From positions 62,001-126,000 of the forward strand of contig JAMZAV010000773.1 of NCBI GenBank assembly GCA_024449915.1: a DNA stretch of 64,000 bases, read 5' to 3'. Of this stretch, positions 23,572 through 33,841 are shown piece after piece. The notes beneath the pieces were generated by a model. The model was not told the origin of the DNA. It was given only the letters and a program-made list of their open reading frames with translations, and ran no database searches. Each line of letters begins with the position of its first letter. Positions within the stretch are counted from its first letter, which is position 1. The stretch comes from Sweltsa coloradensis (lineage: Eukaryota > Arthropoda > Insecta > Plecoptera > Chloroperlidae). The position numbers and the translations under genes are program-made.

Positions 23572-23790
23572 TTCTCGATTTGGTTGGTCGGGGAAACACT
23601 CTTGTAGGAGGAATTGTTAATATTTAACATAATTCAGAAATGAAAAGATCCATCCCGACCGGGGTTCAAACCCTGGTCTCCCAAGTTCCAGTTGTCTAAG
23701 GCACCTACCTGGAATGTGGGAGATCCGAGTTCGAAGACCGGTCGTGAGGTATTTTGTAATTTCTCAATTGTATTAAATATTAACAAGATA
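23572..23790 (+). mobile_element. tRNA-derived SINE, family C, copy 2
   Basis: The same order as copy 1: TCTCGATTTGGTT, GGGGAAACACTC, then a tRNA-like unit (CACCTACCTGGAATGTGGG, B box GAGTTCGAAGACC) and AATTGTATTAAAT at about 23764. Before the head lies an extra inverted B-box-like GGGTTCAAACCC at about 23660, so two tRNA-like pieces face each other. Confidence 0.6.
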
Positions 23791-23859
23791 AGTTTGTTTA
23801 TTGTTGTAAGCAGTCGTGCAGCAAACATCAGAATGGTCCATCTCACCAGTCACCAACTG

Positions 23860-24080
23860 ACAGTGGTGGACCATGCATAACGTACGAGACTAATTCGTAA
23901 GGTCGCGGATTCGAATCCCGCCACCCGAAATCCTGACTGAAAATGTATCCTAGTTTTCTTCAATCGTAAATGAGAATGTAAGGGATTGAGTCTTCTAAAA
24001 TAGGTCTCGGTTATTTCATTCACATTCGTCCAAACTCTAAAATACCTAGTTAAACACTTGAAGAGGGGAATACATTGCCC
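23860..24080 (+). mobile_element. tRNA-derived SINE, family B, copy 1
   Basis: B-box-like GGATTCGAATCCCGCC at about 23907. It is followed by CCTGACTGAAAATG, AAGGGATTGAGTCTTCT, and CACTTGAAGAGGGG...GCCCCCAGGC. The same order is found at 49850-50065 and, inverted, at 44066-44205. The longer ORFs on the minus strand over this unit are incidental. Confidence 0.65.
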
Positions 24081-24910
24081 CCAGGCCATGCTTCCCTCGA
24101 AGAAAAAAACACCCACTAGAAAAACAAAAGAAGAACAAGAAGTGCAAAAAAGAAATGCACCCAGGAAACGCAGTCCCTCCCAAGTCCCTTCTTTTTAAAG
24201 GCATTGCGTCCTTTGGCTGTAAAATGGATTGAACTATATAGTTGGTCAAAAGTGCATTATAAGTTCCAAAAGGATTGTTTTTAAATACGACCTACAACCT
24301 GCTATAGTGACTTTTAGGATAAAGGACAGACTTTTGATTTTTAGGATTATTCCTAGAATATAGACGGAACCTCCACAAACAGATCGCAGAATATCCACGA
24401 ACCACCCACGTAATAAGAACACAATCATGAATGGACGGGCTGCTTTTCTAGAAACAAAACGTTTTTAATTGGATGCATCACATCACAAAGCAGTTCCGAC
24501 AACGTTTCCGGTTCCGTTTCTCAACAAGCTGCAGTAATGAAACGAGTTACGTCATTCGTGTTTTAAGTTTCAATTAAGCATGTGCAAGTTGGATAATTTA
24601 TTATTTCAAACATTGCCTTCTTGCTGAACAAGGTGGACATTTTATAGACGTGTACGTGTTTAGACTTTATTTTAAAATTGTGGTAGTAAGGAAGTAGTTA
24701 CAAAGTGCAATAAAGAACTTTTTAAATTAAGACATGTATAAAACTTTTGATAATAATTGGATTTGCCCGAAGAATAATTGCAATGCCATTATCAATAGTT
24801 ATTGACAATGACCTTCAATGAAAAAACTGTTAAAATGGCCATGCTGTTGTTGTCATAAACGGCAACTGGGGTTGAAGAACGTGGGTTTAAATCTCGCTCA
24901 AGTATTGTGT
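24081..24910. other. intronic stretch, nothing specific seen
   Basis: No coding region and no clear repeat boundary. Confidence 0.4.
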
Positions 24911-25335
24911 TTATAGTAAATAAATAAAATAAATTCGTATTGAGAGTCTACCCACTTGGTCATATAACTGATTTTCAGAGGGAACAAGTAAACCAAAGCG
25001 ACCAAGTCAACCCTGTAGGCCCTGACGCAATCGACGAGTGCGCGATAACCAACCAAAGATCGGTATTTTTAATGGGAAATATAGCAATCTGTGGTATGGA
25101 ACAGTGCGAACACCCGCGGATCAACGCCAGAATCAACAACACACAACACAGTCATATTCAAAACATCTTTAAATTTATTATGTGCCTCGTTGCTAGGATG
25201 GCTCCAAAGTCACCGTTTACAAATTCCTTAGACAAAAGGTTAAGCCAAAAAGTTAAAACTTCTGACTTCAGCGGGAATCGAACCCTGGACCTTCTGCATT
25301 TTCTTTTGAGATAACAGAGTACAATCCCTATAGCC
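24911..25335 (-). mobile_element. tRNA-derived SINE, family A, inverted full copy
   Basis: On the minus strand the tRNA-like head carries a B box GGTTCGATTCCCGC (about 25270-25283). The shared body follows, with GGAGCCATCCTAGCAACGA, GTGTTCGCACTG and GATTGCGTCAGGGCCTAC. The TTTATTTATTTA tail is near 24915. The 124-codon + strand ORF at 24940-25314 lies wholly within this SINE and is not a gene. Confidence 0.75.
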
Positions 25336-26127
25336 TATACCGTTGTAAGTGAGATGACAAAAAGAAATGTACATTGAGAAATTTTATATCGCCATTTGGT
25401 GATGGTAGGACTTAATTTTCTTCTTATAACTTTACCGCGAATATTTTGTCGCATTTTTGCCAGGGAGTAATTTAAAATAATTAGTGTTTTCCGATTAGAG
25501 AAGACAAACTCATATCTGCAGAACTGAAAACAAGTTCTTGTAAAGAGTAGTTAGCCACTAAATACAGAACACATCATTGTTTGTATAATTAATAACATTC
25601 TCCGTATGAGATAAACGCAATCTCATCTGCGGTAAAGCCTGTGAAGTTGTGGAGCAGGAAACAACATCATATTTCCCTTGAATCGTTAGGATGGTTTTCC
25701 TGTTGTCTGGCCGTGTGTGTGTACATGCAGTAATCTCGTCTCGAGCCGCCGAGTGCGTGCAGCTTCCGGTGCATCGCGCCCTATAGACAGTTACACTATT
25801 AGTTATGGTGTATTGTTTGAAGTTGTCAGCGTTGAATCTTAGTGACACAATTAACAATAATGTGACATACGAGAAGAGTGGATTATACCGAGGAAAATTA
25901 AAGTTTATTTAGCAAAATCAAGGGGAATTGCGTATGAGTTTAGTAACTCTCGTGATTTTCGTCTATATTAATGCAATAAAGGAACTATCCTTGGTTTCAA
26001 ATGTTAGTGCAAACAATCATGGCATACAAGTAGAGAATATTATAAAATGCTGAGATTATTAGAAAAGTTAGTTTATATTGAAAAAAAATTAAGACTTTTG
26101 CTTGTGCTTTATGATATTTTCTAATTT
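25336..26127. other. intronic stretch, nothing specific seen
   Basis: A modestly CpG-richer patch lies at about 25700-25790. No gene is supported; the minus-strand ORF at 25558-25857 has no recognisable domain. Confidence 0.4.
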
Positions 26128-26694
26128 TTGAGCGAGCGAAGCGAGCGTCTCCACTTGACTCTTATGGCTCGAATGTCTGTTTTTTTTTGTTTGTTTTTGT
26201 TTTTTTCTGTTACTGCTTCGATACAGGTCGCACCGTTTCTCTGATCGACCTGAAATTTTTTACACATGTACATACCACCTAGGCGGGTTGCTGTATAGTT
26301 TTTGAACAAAATCCGATCGTTGGTTATAAAAAAAAAAAAAAAAAAAAAAAATGTTCCGATCGTTATGAAATTTTGCAGGGTCAATAAGTACAACTCTCTC
26401 TCCCATTTTCCAAATTTTCAGCTAAATCGGTCAAGACCTTACAGACTTATTGGTAATCATAATTCGAAAAATGATGTTAAAAAATGAAGGAGGCAGTGAA
26501 GATACAAAGATACACTTTAGAAGGCATGACGTGAATTAGTACAATGCAAAGATGTTGGAATAGTATATAGTGTACAATGTCAATATCCAGTTAGGCCTAC
26601 ACTGTGTGGTGGGCCTTATGGGAATGTCGTACTCGGGTCATGTTGCACGTACCGGTGCTCGCTCAACAACGCGTCCAACTGAGCGTTTTCCTAG
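26128..26694 (+). mobile_element. non-autonomous helentron-like element, family B, copy 2 (567 bp)
   Basis: Starts TTGAGCGAGCGAAGCGAGCG. Contains GATCGACCTGAAATTT, ACATGTACATACCACCTA and GCTAAATCGGTCAAGACCTT. Ends GCTCGCTCAACAACGCG, hairpin, GCGTTTTCCTAG, then T. No protein is encoded; the ORFs over it are incidental. Confidence 0.8.
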
Positions 26695-26752
26695 TTAATA
26701 TTTTAATTGATGCCTTTAAAAGGCATTGAAAATACCTGAAATATTGCAGTGA

Positions 26753-27151
26753 TTGAGCGAGCGTAGCGAGGGTCTCCACTTGACTCTTATGGCTCGAATG
26801 TCTGTTTTTTTTTTTCTTCTTTCTGTTACTGCTTCGGTACAGGTCGCACCGTTTCTCTGATCGACCTGAAATTTGGCACACATGTACATACCACCTATGC
26901 GGGTTGCTGTATAGTTTTTGAACAAAATCCGATCGTTGGTTATATATATTTTTTTTTAATGTTCCGATCGTTATGAAATTTTGCAGGGTCAATAAGTACA
27001 ACATTCTCTCCTATTTTACAAATTTTCAGCTAAATCGGTCAAGACCTTAAAGACTTATTGGTATGTAACATTATGGGAATGTCGTACTCGGGTCGTGTTG
27101 CACGTACCGGTGCTCGCTCAACAACGCGACGGGACTTGAGCGTTTTCCTAG
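26753..27151 (+). mobile_element. non-autonomous helentron-like element, family B, copy 3 (399 bp)
   Basis: The same layout and interior as the copy 58 bp upstream, in the same orientation. The 5' end is TTGAGCGAGCGTAGCGAGGG. The 3' end has the inner hairpin sequence GACGGGACTTGAGCG, closer to family A, then TTTTCCTAG and T. The mix of B interior and A-like hairpin suggests exchange between the families. Confidence 0.8.
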
Positions 27152-30100
27152 TTTTATTTCAATATAAAAGTAGATACTAGATATTAATTTAATTTACCGG
27201 AAGTGCAAATTAAAAGTTGCTACATTAGATATTTTGGAGTCTATTAAGCTCTAATCTTCCAGTGATTGCCTGATAAGCATACACCTTTTTCATAACGCTC
27301 TCGTTGACCCACCGAATTGATGAGATAAATTTGTTATTAACTTTTATGAAAAAAAATCTACTGTTTAATTATTAAACTGAATTTATAATAGTTTGACTAA
27401 CTACGATAGAAAACAAGAATCATGACAGTTGTCTATTCGTGTATTATGTGGTATTCAAGTCGACGATCATTGTGTCACGATTAATAAACTATGTTCAATC
27501 TAAAACACATTTTACCGTTATTTGTAAGAGTATAGAGGATAAATTTACTGAAAGGGAAGCAGCCAACGACCCATTAAAGATGTATTTCAATAATAAAAAA
27601 AACATTCTAAGAAAATACCTGAGAACGAAAAGATTTTAGTACAACAAAAATAGGATCGTTTGTAAACCCTGGTCACGTTTTAATTAAAAGTTAAATGCAG
27701 CAAACGTCGATGGTACGTGTAAATTGCTTTTCGTTTACAAATCAATAATATCTTGATTGAAAACTGCAACCTTGGCTTTCCTTTTCCGAATCATCTCACG
27801 TTTTCTATCGCGAGACCCTCTATTTGATTGTTTGTTTGTTCAATTATTACTTCTCGTTGCATTCTTTACACTTGGCTAGATCAGTTTACTTGTGAGCTGA
27901 AGGCAAGGTCGACTCATTCGTGTTTATTTTCTCAAGCAACAATAATATAAGAAAGTTACTTTTTAAATTAGAATGGTCGTAAAGAATGATGCGGTATCAG
28001 TATCACATATCAGGGTCAGGTAACCCAAACATGAATTTGATTAGTAAAACATCTCTAAATGTGACGTTTGTTTCATTCTTGCACTTCTATCACTATTTTC
28101 GTAATCACCTTTACGTGATCTTTCCCCCTTTCAAAGAGCTGCGATTTGGCACTCAAGTTCTTGATAATATTCTTACTTTTGCATTTATCTATCGCTACAA
28201 ATTACTATCCTATTCATGACTTTTTTCAAGTATTAAATATTGTATCTGCCTAATCCAACTCCTCTTGGCTACCTATAACATGAAGTCTAATTGCATACTC
28301 AAGTTCATATACAACAATTTTAGTCAGACGTCCTATATGTAGATGATGAGTGATCTATAGATTGTATGGATCAAGTGAACAAACGTTTGTTTATTTTATG
28401 ATGAGTGCATTTCAACTTTTAATTGATTATTGGACTTATAAATTTAGAATAACCTTACTTAATTTTTAAAGACTTGTTTTAACTTACAATAATTGATTAA
28501 AATAATACTTGAATTAAAAAATAACAACTCGTCCTCTTATTGTTTTTATTTTGTTTTAGAAGAAAGATTTTTTTTCGGAAATTAACGATTTATTACACTC
28601 ATTGTTAGTAATTACCAATGACAAAAAAGGTCAACTACAAAGGCCTGCCTTAGAACATTGATTGAAACAGCAGTTAGGAAATGGCCATGCAATAACTGGA
28701 AATTAAATTATAGATCCGAATCGTTAATTTTATTGTATATTTTAATTATACTACTTGTACCCATATAAACGTTATTAAAATTTGTGAACAGGATTTTAAT
28801 GTAGAAAACCTTTTGGGTACAATAAGTTTACTAATAACAAACAATCAAAAAAAATGTTGTGTCAAAATCATAATGGACTACTACATATTATACTACATAT
28901 TATGTATACTAAACGTATCGCAACATTACTTCCCGATACACAATGAACAACTAATGAACACTATTCGCAGTCACTGCCTATCGGTCAAGTAAACAGAAAT
29001 CTCATTTACCACACGGGATGAACAATCCGCTTCAAGTAATACCCAGCTGTTTAATTTGCACAGACATCCGATTTGTTATTGTTAAGACACGACGAAGTAA
29101 TCTGGTTTAAACGTACACACTTAAATTTGCGATAACGTCTTGAATACAAACGATTGTAAGACTCGTTCTATATGTAGAAGTAGTTTTTGCTTGAACGTGA
29201 ACAGGTACGTAATTAACAAACAAAAACGAGTTTTGATGATTAAAAGTACGTACGAATTAGACGTATAGTAGTAAAAGGTTATTTCGAAATATGTACCTAA
29301 TAAGACAATAATTGGTTATTTTAGGGGCTGTGAAATGAGTACCTATATAAAAAGTTGTTAGTTTGCCGTAAAAAATAAAAATAAATACTATATTTTTACT
29401 CAATGCTATGTACAAAAATAGGATGTCATCTACTAACTAACATCATCATTTGAGACCATAATATCGTAAACGAAAATGATGCAAGGTTCATTGAACTGAA
29501 TGTGCTTATTGGTACACTATATTTCGAGTGATAAGAGGATGATTCATTATGTACAGATGTATTTCACGCACATGAGATAAGAATATGTACACACGAAGGC
29601 AAACGTTCATCATTCATTTTTAGAGACACCTAATAATTGTGTGAAAAATTAATAGTGACAAAAGTTGATAGTAGTTGAGAACAAGTATGTTAAATCTGTA
29701 ATTGTTCCATTACAAAAAATGTATTATGAAGAATGTTGTGATGTACATATTTGTTATGTGCAATGTTGTAGTGTCAGATAATCATAATCATGTTTGTAAG
29801 TGATTGATGAGAAAGGTAGATTATCAGATATTTCAAGATAGTCATTCAAGATAGATAGGAAAAATACATTTGATTCAAACAAATAAGTTATGAGTTTGGT
29901 AGGTTGAAAACCAAAACAATCAGAGCCGCCGTGATTGCCAAGATTTGCTCTTTTTAGCCAGTGACTATAGACTCGGCGAACTGTCGAAACGTACTTTCTG
30001 AATTCGAAAACTTCGTTCAGCCTTTTCCTTAATTTCTGGTCCCAGTGACGAAATTTTTCCATAAACAATAACTTTGCTGGTAAAACCAAGTTGGTAATTA

Positions 30101-30534
30101 TGACTTACTCTTCCATCATTCATGTACACAACAGTTTGATTGTTGTTTATTTAGGCACTTGGTTTTACCACAATTAAATCACCGATTAACAGAACGGGGG
30201 TAATTTCGGGGTTCGTATCGTTATAATGCATTTTTATGCATTTCAACACATTATTTTCTAAATGAGAAATTTAAGAATTTTTTTCTAATATTTTTGTGAA
30301 ACAATAAATATATGCAGGACAAAACCTTTAAAAAATAAAAATAAAGTTTGTATATACCTTATAGCTTTCAGAAGACAAACCCTATTAAAATGGATTGAAA
30401 ATCAGTAACGCACATTTTTGGGACACATATTTTGTAAAGGGTAAATTTAGATTGGTATTTCCTATAGATGTGGTAAAAACTCAACGTTTTGCCAAAAAGT
30501 CAATAATATCATGTTGTAAATAATCGTAATTATT
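27152..30534. other. long intronic stretch without a recognisable feature
   Basis: AT-rich. ORFs at 27439-27639, 27986-28219 and 29754-30089 were examined. The last (111 codons, minus) has mixed composition but no domain I recognise and no splice-site support, so it is not called. Confidence 0.45.
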
Positions 30535-30700
30535 GGATTTCTGGTTGGCCATTGTTCGCTTGTCAATGGCGTCAGCGCCGACAGGATTAGCTTGGCCAGC
30601 TTTTAAAATTAAAGTCTCCTACTGAAAATTAGTTATGTGGCTGAGTAGAGACTCTAAATACGAATTAAGTTTGTGTATTTAATTTATTTACATTATTATA
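30535..30700 (+). mobile_element. SINE family A, 3' fragment
   Basis: TGGTTGGCCATTG, TGGCGTCAGCGCCGACAGG, GAAAATTAGTTATGTGGCTG and the AATTTATTT tail match the 3' part of 11246-11667 in the same order. The tRNA-like head is absent. Confidence 0.65.
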
Positions 30701-31807
30701 TATTTATTCTATTCGGCGATGACTTATTGAATAACAACTGACCTTCAGAGCAGAAAGTGAAAAAAATTAAATTTGCATCTGATAGTGATACGCAGCAAGT
30801 AGGTCTATGTTTACAACAACACCACACCGAAAAACTTGAAGCGACATTTTCGTCGCATACAATTTATTAACGATACTGTTATTCCCAAAAAAATTGTTTA
30901 TGTGCTGACTGGGACATAAAACATTGTGTTATGTTGTGCACTTGAATTGTAGGAAGTTAAGAAACGAATGCCAAGGTTGAAAGAGATTGTAGTTGTATTG
31001 AAGCAGAGAGTCTTCGCTTTCATAATATTCGTTTTGGTGTGCATGTCTCTAGTTTTTACATTGTCAGACAGTGGTTCAAGGTTTTGTTAATGATATGTTA
31101 GACTAGATTATTTATTGATATTATCTTGAAATAGCTCGATAATTAACTATTGTGACAAACATTTCTCACATACACGCAAGCGCTCAACCAATCAACCACA
31201 CACGTGGTCACAATAATTTAAATAATTAATACATCATTTTGTACATGAACCAAATGTCTGTTATAGTATGTGATGCAGACCTGATAGCTCACATAGAAAA
31301 CCAGTGTTGAACTGCCGAGTAGTTGGCATTTGACTGTGGGCTGTATAAAAATCACATTATGTATATGATTTATAAATTTGGATTTTTATGTGTATGACGA
31401 TATAGACACTGGAGAATACTGATGGCCCAATCCTTTTGCACTGCAATGTAAGATCACACCTTATATCCTATAAGCAGATAATTTGTTTACCGTTTCATGA
31501 GCCATGATGTTTTTGAAAAATCATAACTCACTATTCTACAACTATTACACTACATATACTATTCTGGCCACGTGTTTAGTTACAAATTATAATCTCAAAT
31601 CGATATTGCCACTTTGATAAAAATTTCCCTCGATATTTCCATATGCACAATTAACCAGGGCAGCACATAGCACACAGTAGTCTTTGTCAAAATCATTGAT
31701 AAAATTAAATAAAATTAATAAAATTAAATACAATCCGAAAGATTAAAAGAATAAAAAATTACAACTCTATCTCGACTGACTTGAACCACATCCATACATA
31801 TCTAATG
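30701..31807. other. intronic stretch, nothing specific seen
   Basis: No coding region, tRNA-like unit or inverted repeat could be supported. Confidence 0.4.
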
Positions 31808-31925
31808 TTCTATGGCGCAGTGGCTAAGAAGCCCCCCTCCCCCTCCTCCTCCTGGAGACCCGGATTCAAGTCCCGGTTTAGTTAGTTTTTTAAATTTCTT
31901 ATAATTGTATTAAATATCACCATTG
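31808..31925 (+). mobile_element. tRNA-derived SINE, family C, copy 3
   Basis: TCTATGGCGCAGTGGCTAAG as A-box region, a C-rich replacement of the anticodon arm, B-box-like GGATTCAAGTCCCGG, then AATTGTATTAAAT at about 31904. It lies about 100 bases upstream of the splice acceptor at 32025. Confidence 0.65.
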
Positions 31926-32025
31926 TTCCTATCGAAACGTACTTGTAGACCATGTCAGATATGCTCTAGCGTGACCACACGTATATATTTGACAATGTAT
32001 TAACGACTTATCCTCCTTGTTTCAG

Positions 32026-32970
32026 AGTCCCGACAGCATCGTGACTGCCGAGTCTGTGTCTGGGCCGACGGTAGCAGTGCGTCCCCCTGCCCCCCTCAAC
32101 CCCGCCCTCAAGCACTACGGCGTCCCCCCTAGAGAGTGCTCGCCGCCCCCCAGCTACGAGGAGGTCCTACGTCAGATGGGTGTGGCCGCCACCGCCGCCG
32201 GCTCCCACGCCCCCACCCTCTACGAGGACACCGTCGCGACGTCCTCCTCGGCACCCTGCGACGGCGAAGTGCAGAATCTCCCTCGAACCCCACCCATCGC
32301 AAGTTTATCTATAGAGTTCCCGCCGAGTGAGTCACCGTCGAATGATTCGCCGGGTTTAGGTTCACCGTCTTTAGACACTCCGTCGATAGGGACGCCGTCG
32401 ATGCGGACTCCTTCTATAGAGACGTTGTCCATGTGCGCCCCCCGCTTGGGGATGCTCTCGGTGGGGCTGTCCCCGGAGCGCATGTCCCCGGAGGACTCAC
32501 CCCCCGTGGACATGCCCTCGCCCGTAGACAGTAGGACACAGGACGTGATCGACGCGATCAACGGTCTTCACATCAACGATCTATCGCCCTGTTCGTCAAT
32601 CAACGAAGACGTCTCTCTGGGACCACTCGGCGAAGGGGAGACGACGAGACCATCGTCAACCCCACAAACACCAGAGGAGTCGATGCCGGCGTCGACTCCT
32701 ACCCCCGAGGTGGTGACGTCACACGAAGAGGGCGCGGGCGTCGACGAAGTGGCTTCCACCGAGGTAGTTTTAAAAGAAACGGGTTCAAAAGTGAAAGGAA
32801 GTAAATCGTCGTTAAGAAAAGAGGCGTCGAGAGAGTCACAAGGGGTGGTGGTGGCGAGTGATTCGGTCGCGATAGAGATGCCCGCGACGGAGGAAAGTCA
32901 AAGCCAGACAACGCCGACGACGCCGACGACGTCCGTGCAGCAAATCAAGTACACGAATCAGTTCGTTTAG
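32026..32970 (+). CDS. terminal coding exon: PPxY motif and Ser/Thr-Pro pentad-repeat tail
   Basis: The exon begins after the acceptor TTGTTTCAG at 32025 and runs 314 codons to TAG at 32968-32970. The frame is open upstream to 32017, but that part is intron sequence. GC content and codon use match the exon at 17945-18248 and not the surroundings. In exon numbering, residues 39-48 read SPPPSYEEVL, a PPxY motif of the kind bound by WW domains of Nedd4-type ubiquitin ligases. Residues about 103-167 form a degenerate five-residue repeat of the type SP/TP-S-x-x (for example SPSLD, TPSIG, TPSMR, TPSIE), offering many proline-directed phosphorylation sites. A block QDVIDAINGLHINDL follows, then an acidic and Thr-rich end finishing YTNQFV. 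It would be the cytoplasmic tail of the two-pass protein begun at 17946, about 415 residues in all. I do not recognise the family. A role as an adaptor for ubiquitin-dependent trafficking is inference from the PPxY motif alone. Confidence 0.8.
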   Translation, partial: SPDSIVTAESVSGPTVAVRPPAPLNPALKHYGVPPRECSPPPSYEEVLRQMGVAATAAGSHAPTLYEDTVATSSSAPCDGEVQNLPRTPPIASLSIEFPPSESPSNDSPGLGSPSLDTPSIGTPSMRTPSIETLSMCAPRLGMLSVGLSPERMSPEDSPPVDMPSPVDSRTQDVIDAINGLHINDLSPCSSINEDVSLGPLGEGETTRPSSTPQTPEESMPASTPTPEVVTSHEEGAGVDEVASTEVVLKETGSKVKGSKSSLRKEASRESQGVVVASDSVAIEMPATEESQSQTTPTTPTTSVQQIKYTNQFV

Positions 32971-33291
32971 AGGGATTTGCTATCGTGTTCTTGAGAGCTG
33001 CATCGCCACTTTATGAGAGGACATTATAATTATAACAAGGCTGTTACTGTCACTTGGTGTTTCGCTTGAACCTAGGTAATGTTGTATAGAGTGGCGTGTT
33101 GAATTTGTTGATAGAGGTGCATCAATCATAAAAACATCAATCCACTAACACACACCCTACACGAACGATCTCGATTACGGGTAGTAAAACAATCCTAAAT
33201 TTTTTAGCAGGGGTTCCCCGAAGGGCAATGCTTTTGCCTCCTAGAGTGGGTGAATAATTGCGGCGGAACTGACATAGCCATAGCAACATTA
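32971..33291 (+). other. presumed 3' untranslated region
   Basis: Directly follows the stop codon; no other gene is seen. AATAAA occurs at about 33650 and 33811, inside the next repeat. Which, if any, is the polyadenylation signal cannot be decided. Confidence 0.35.
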
Positions 33292-33841
33292 CAATTGAGG
33301 CGTTTATTACAAAAATAGCCAATGTCCAAAAACACATTTTGGAGGAGATCAATTAAACTTTATAACATCCGCAATTAATGTATTGAAATTCTAATTTTTT
33401 GTTTAAACTGTGTATCTTGATGATAGTTTTTATTTCTGCTATGACATTTTGTCATGGTATTTCTCAGAAAGTCAAAAAAGCCTAAAAAGCTTCGGACATT
33501 GGTTGTTTTTGTAAAATATTTTGAAGAAGTATGATTTTTTTTATGTAGTGTTCTAGAAATCTCTATAGGATATATAGGATGTATATATAGTTCCAACATA
33601 GAACTTCTGGACAGCTGTCACCTAAATGCACCGCCTACAATGTAAAAAAAATAAATCAATGGACATTGGTTGTTTTTGTGAAAATTTTGTAGTTTTTCTA
33701 TCTTTAACGTATGACATAGGTTGTTTTTGCCAAAACTTTTATGATAGGATTATTCCCAGTAAAAATACGAATTTTTTGATGGTATGGGTTCGAAATCGGT
33801 AATTCTGGACATTGACTGTTTTTGTAATAAACGCCTCAATT
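33292..33841. repeat. inverted repeat with internal GGACATTGGTTGTTTTTGT copies
   Basis: ATTGAGGCGTTTATTACAAA at 33292 is repeated in inverted form at about 33822-33841, and the similarity covers about 38 bases per arm. The motif GGACATTGGTTGTTTTTGT or a close variant occurs directly at about 33494, 33662 and 33805, and inverted in the left arm. It may be a degraded DNA element; no superfamily signature was seen. Confidence 0.65.

Larger units (their letters stand above)
18249..32025 (+). other. inferred 13.8 kb intron
   Basis: Donor GT at 18249 and acceptor TCCTCCTTGTTTCAG ending at 32025 are both good matches, and the phase is 0 on both sides. The interval is filled with a MITE, a mitochondrial insertion, three helentrons and several SINEs, and no other GC-rich coding-like segment is visible. 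It remains possible that a small exon was missed or that the two exons belong to different genes. Confidence 0.55.

Noticed and set aside
24940..25314. 124-codon ORF as a gene
   Set aside because: It lies entirely inside an inverted SINE copy.
29754..30089. 111-codon minus-strand ORF as a gene
   Set aside because: Mixed composition but no recognisable domain, no homology I can name and no neighbouring exons.
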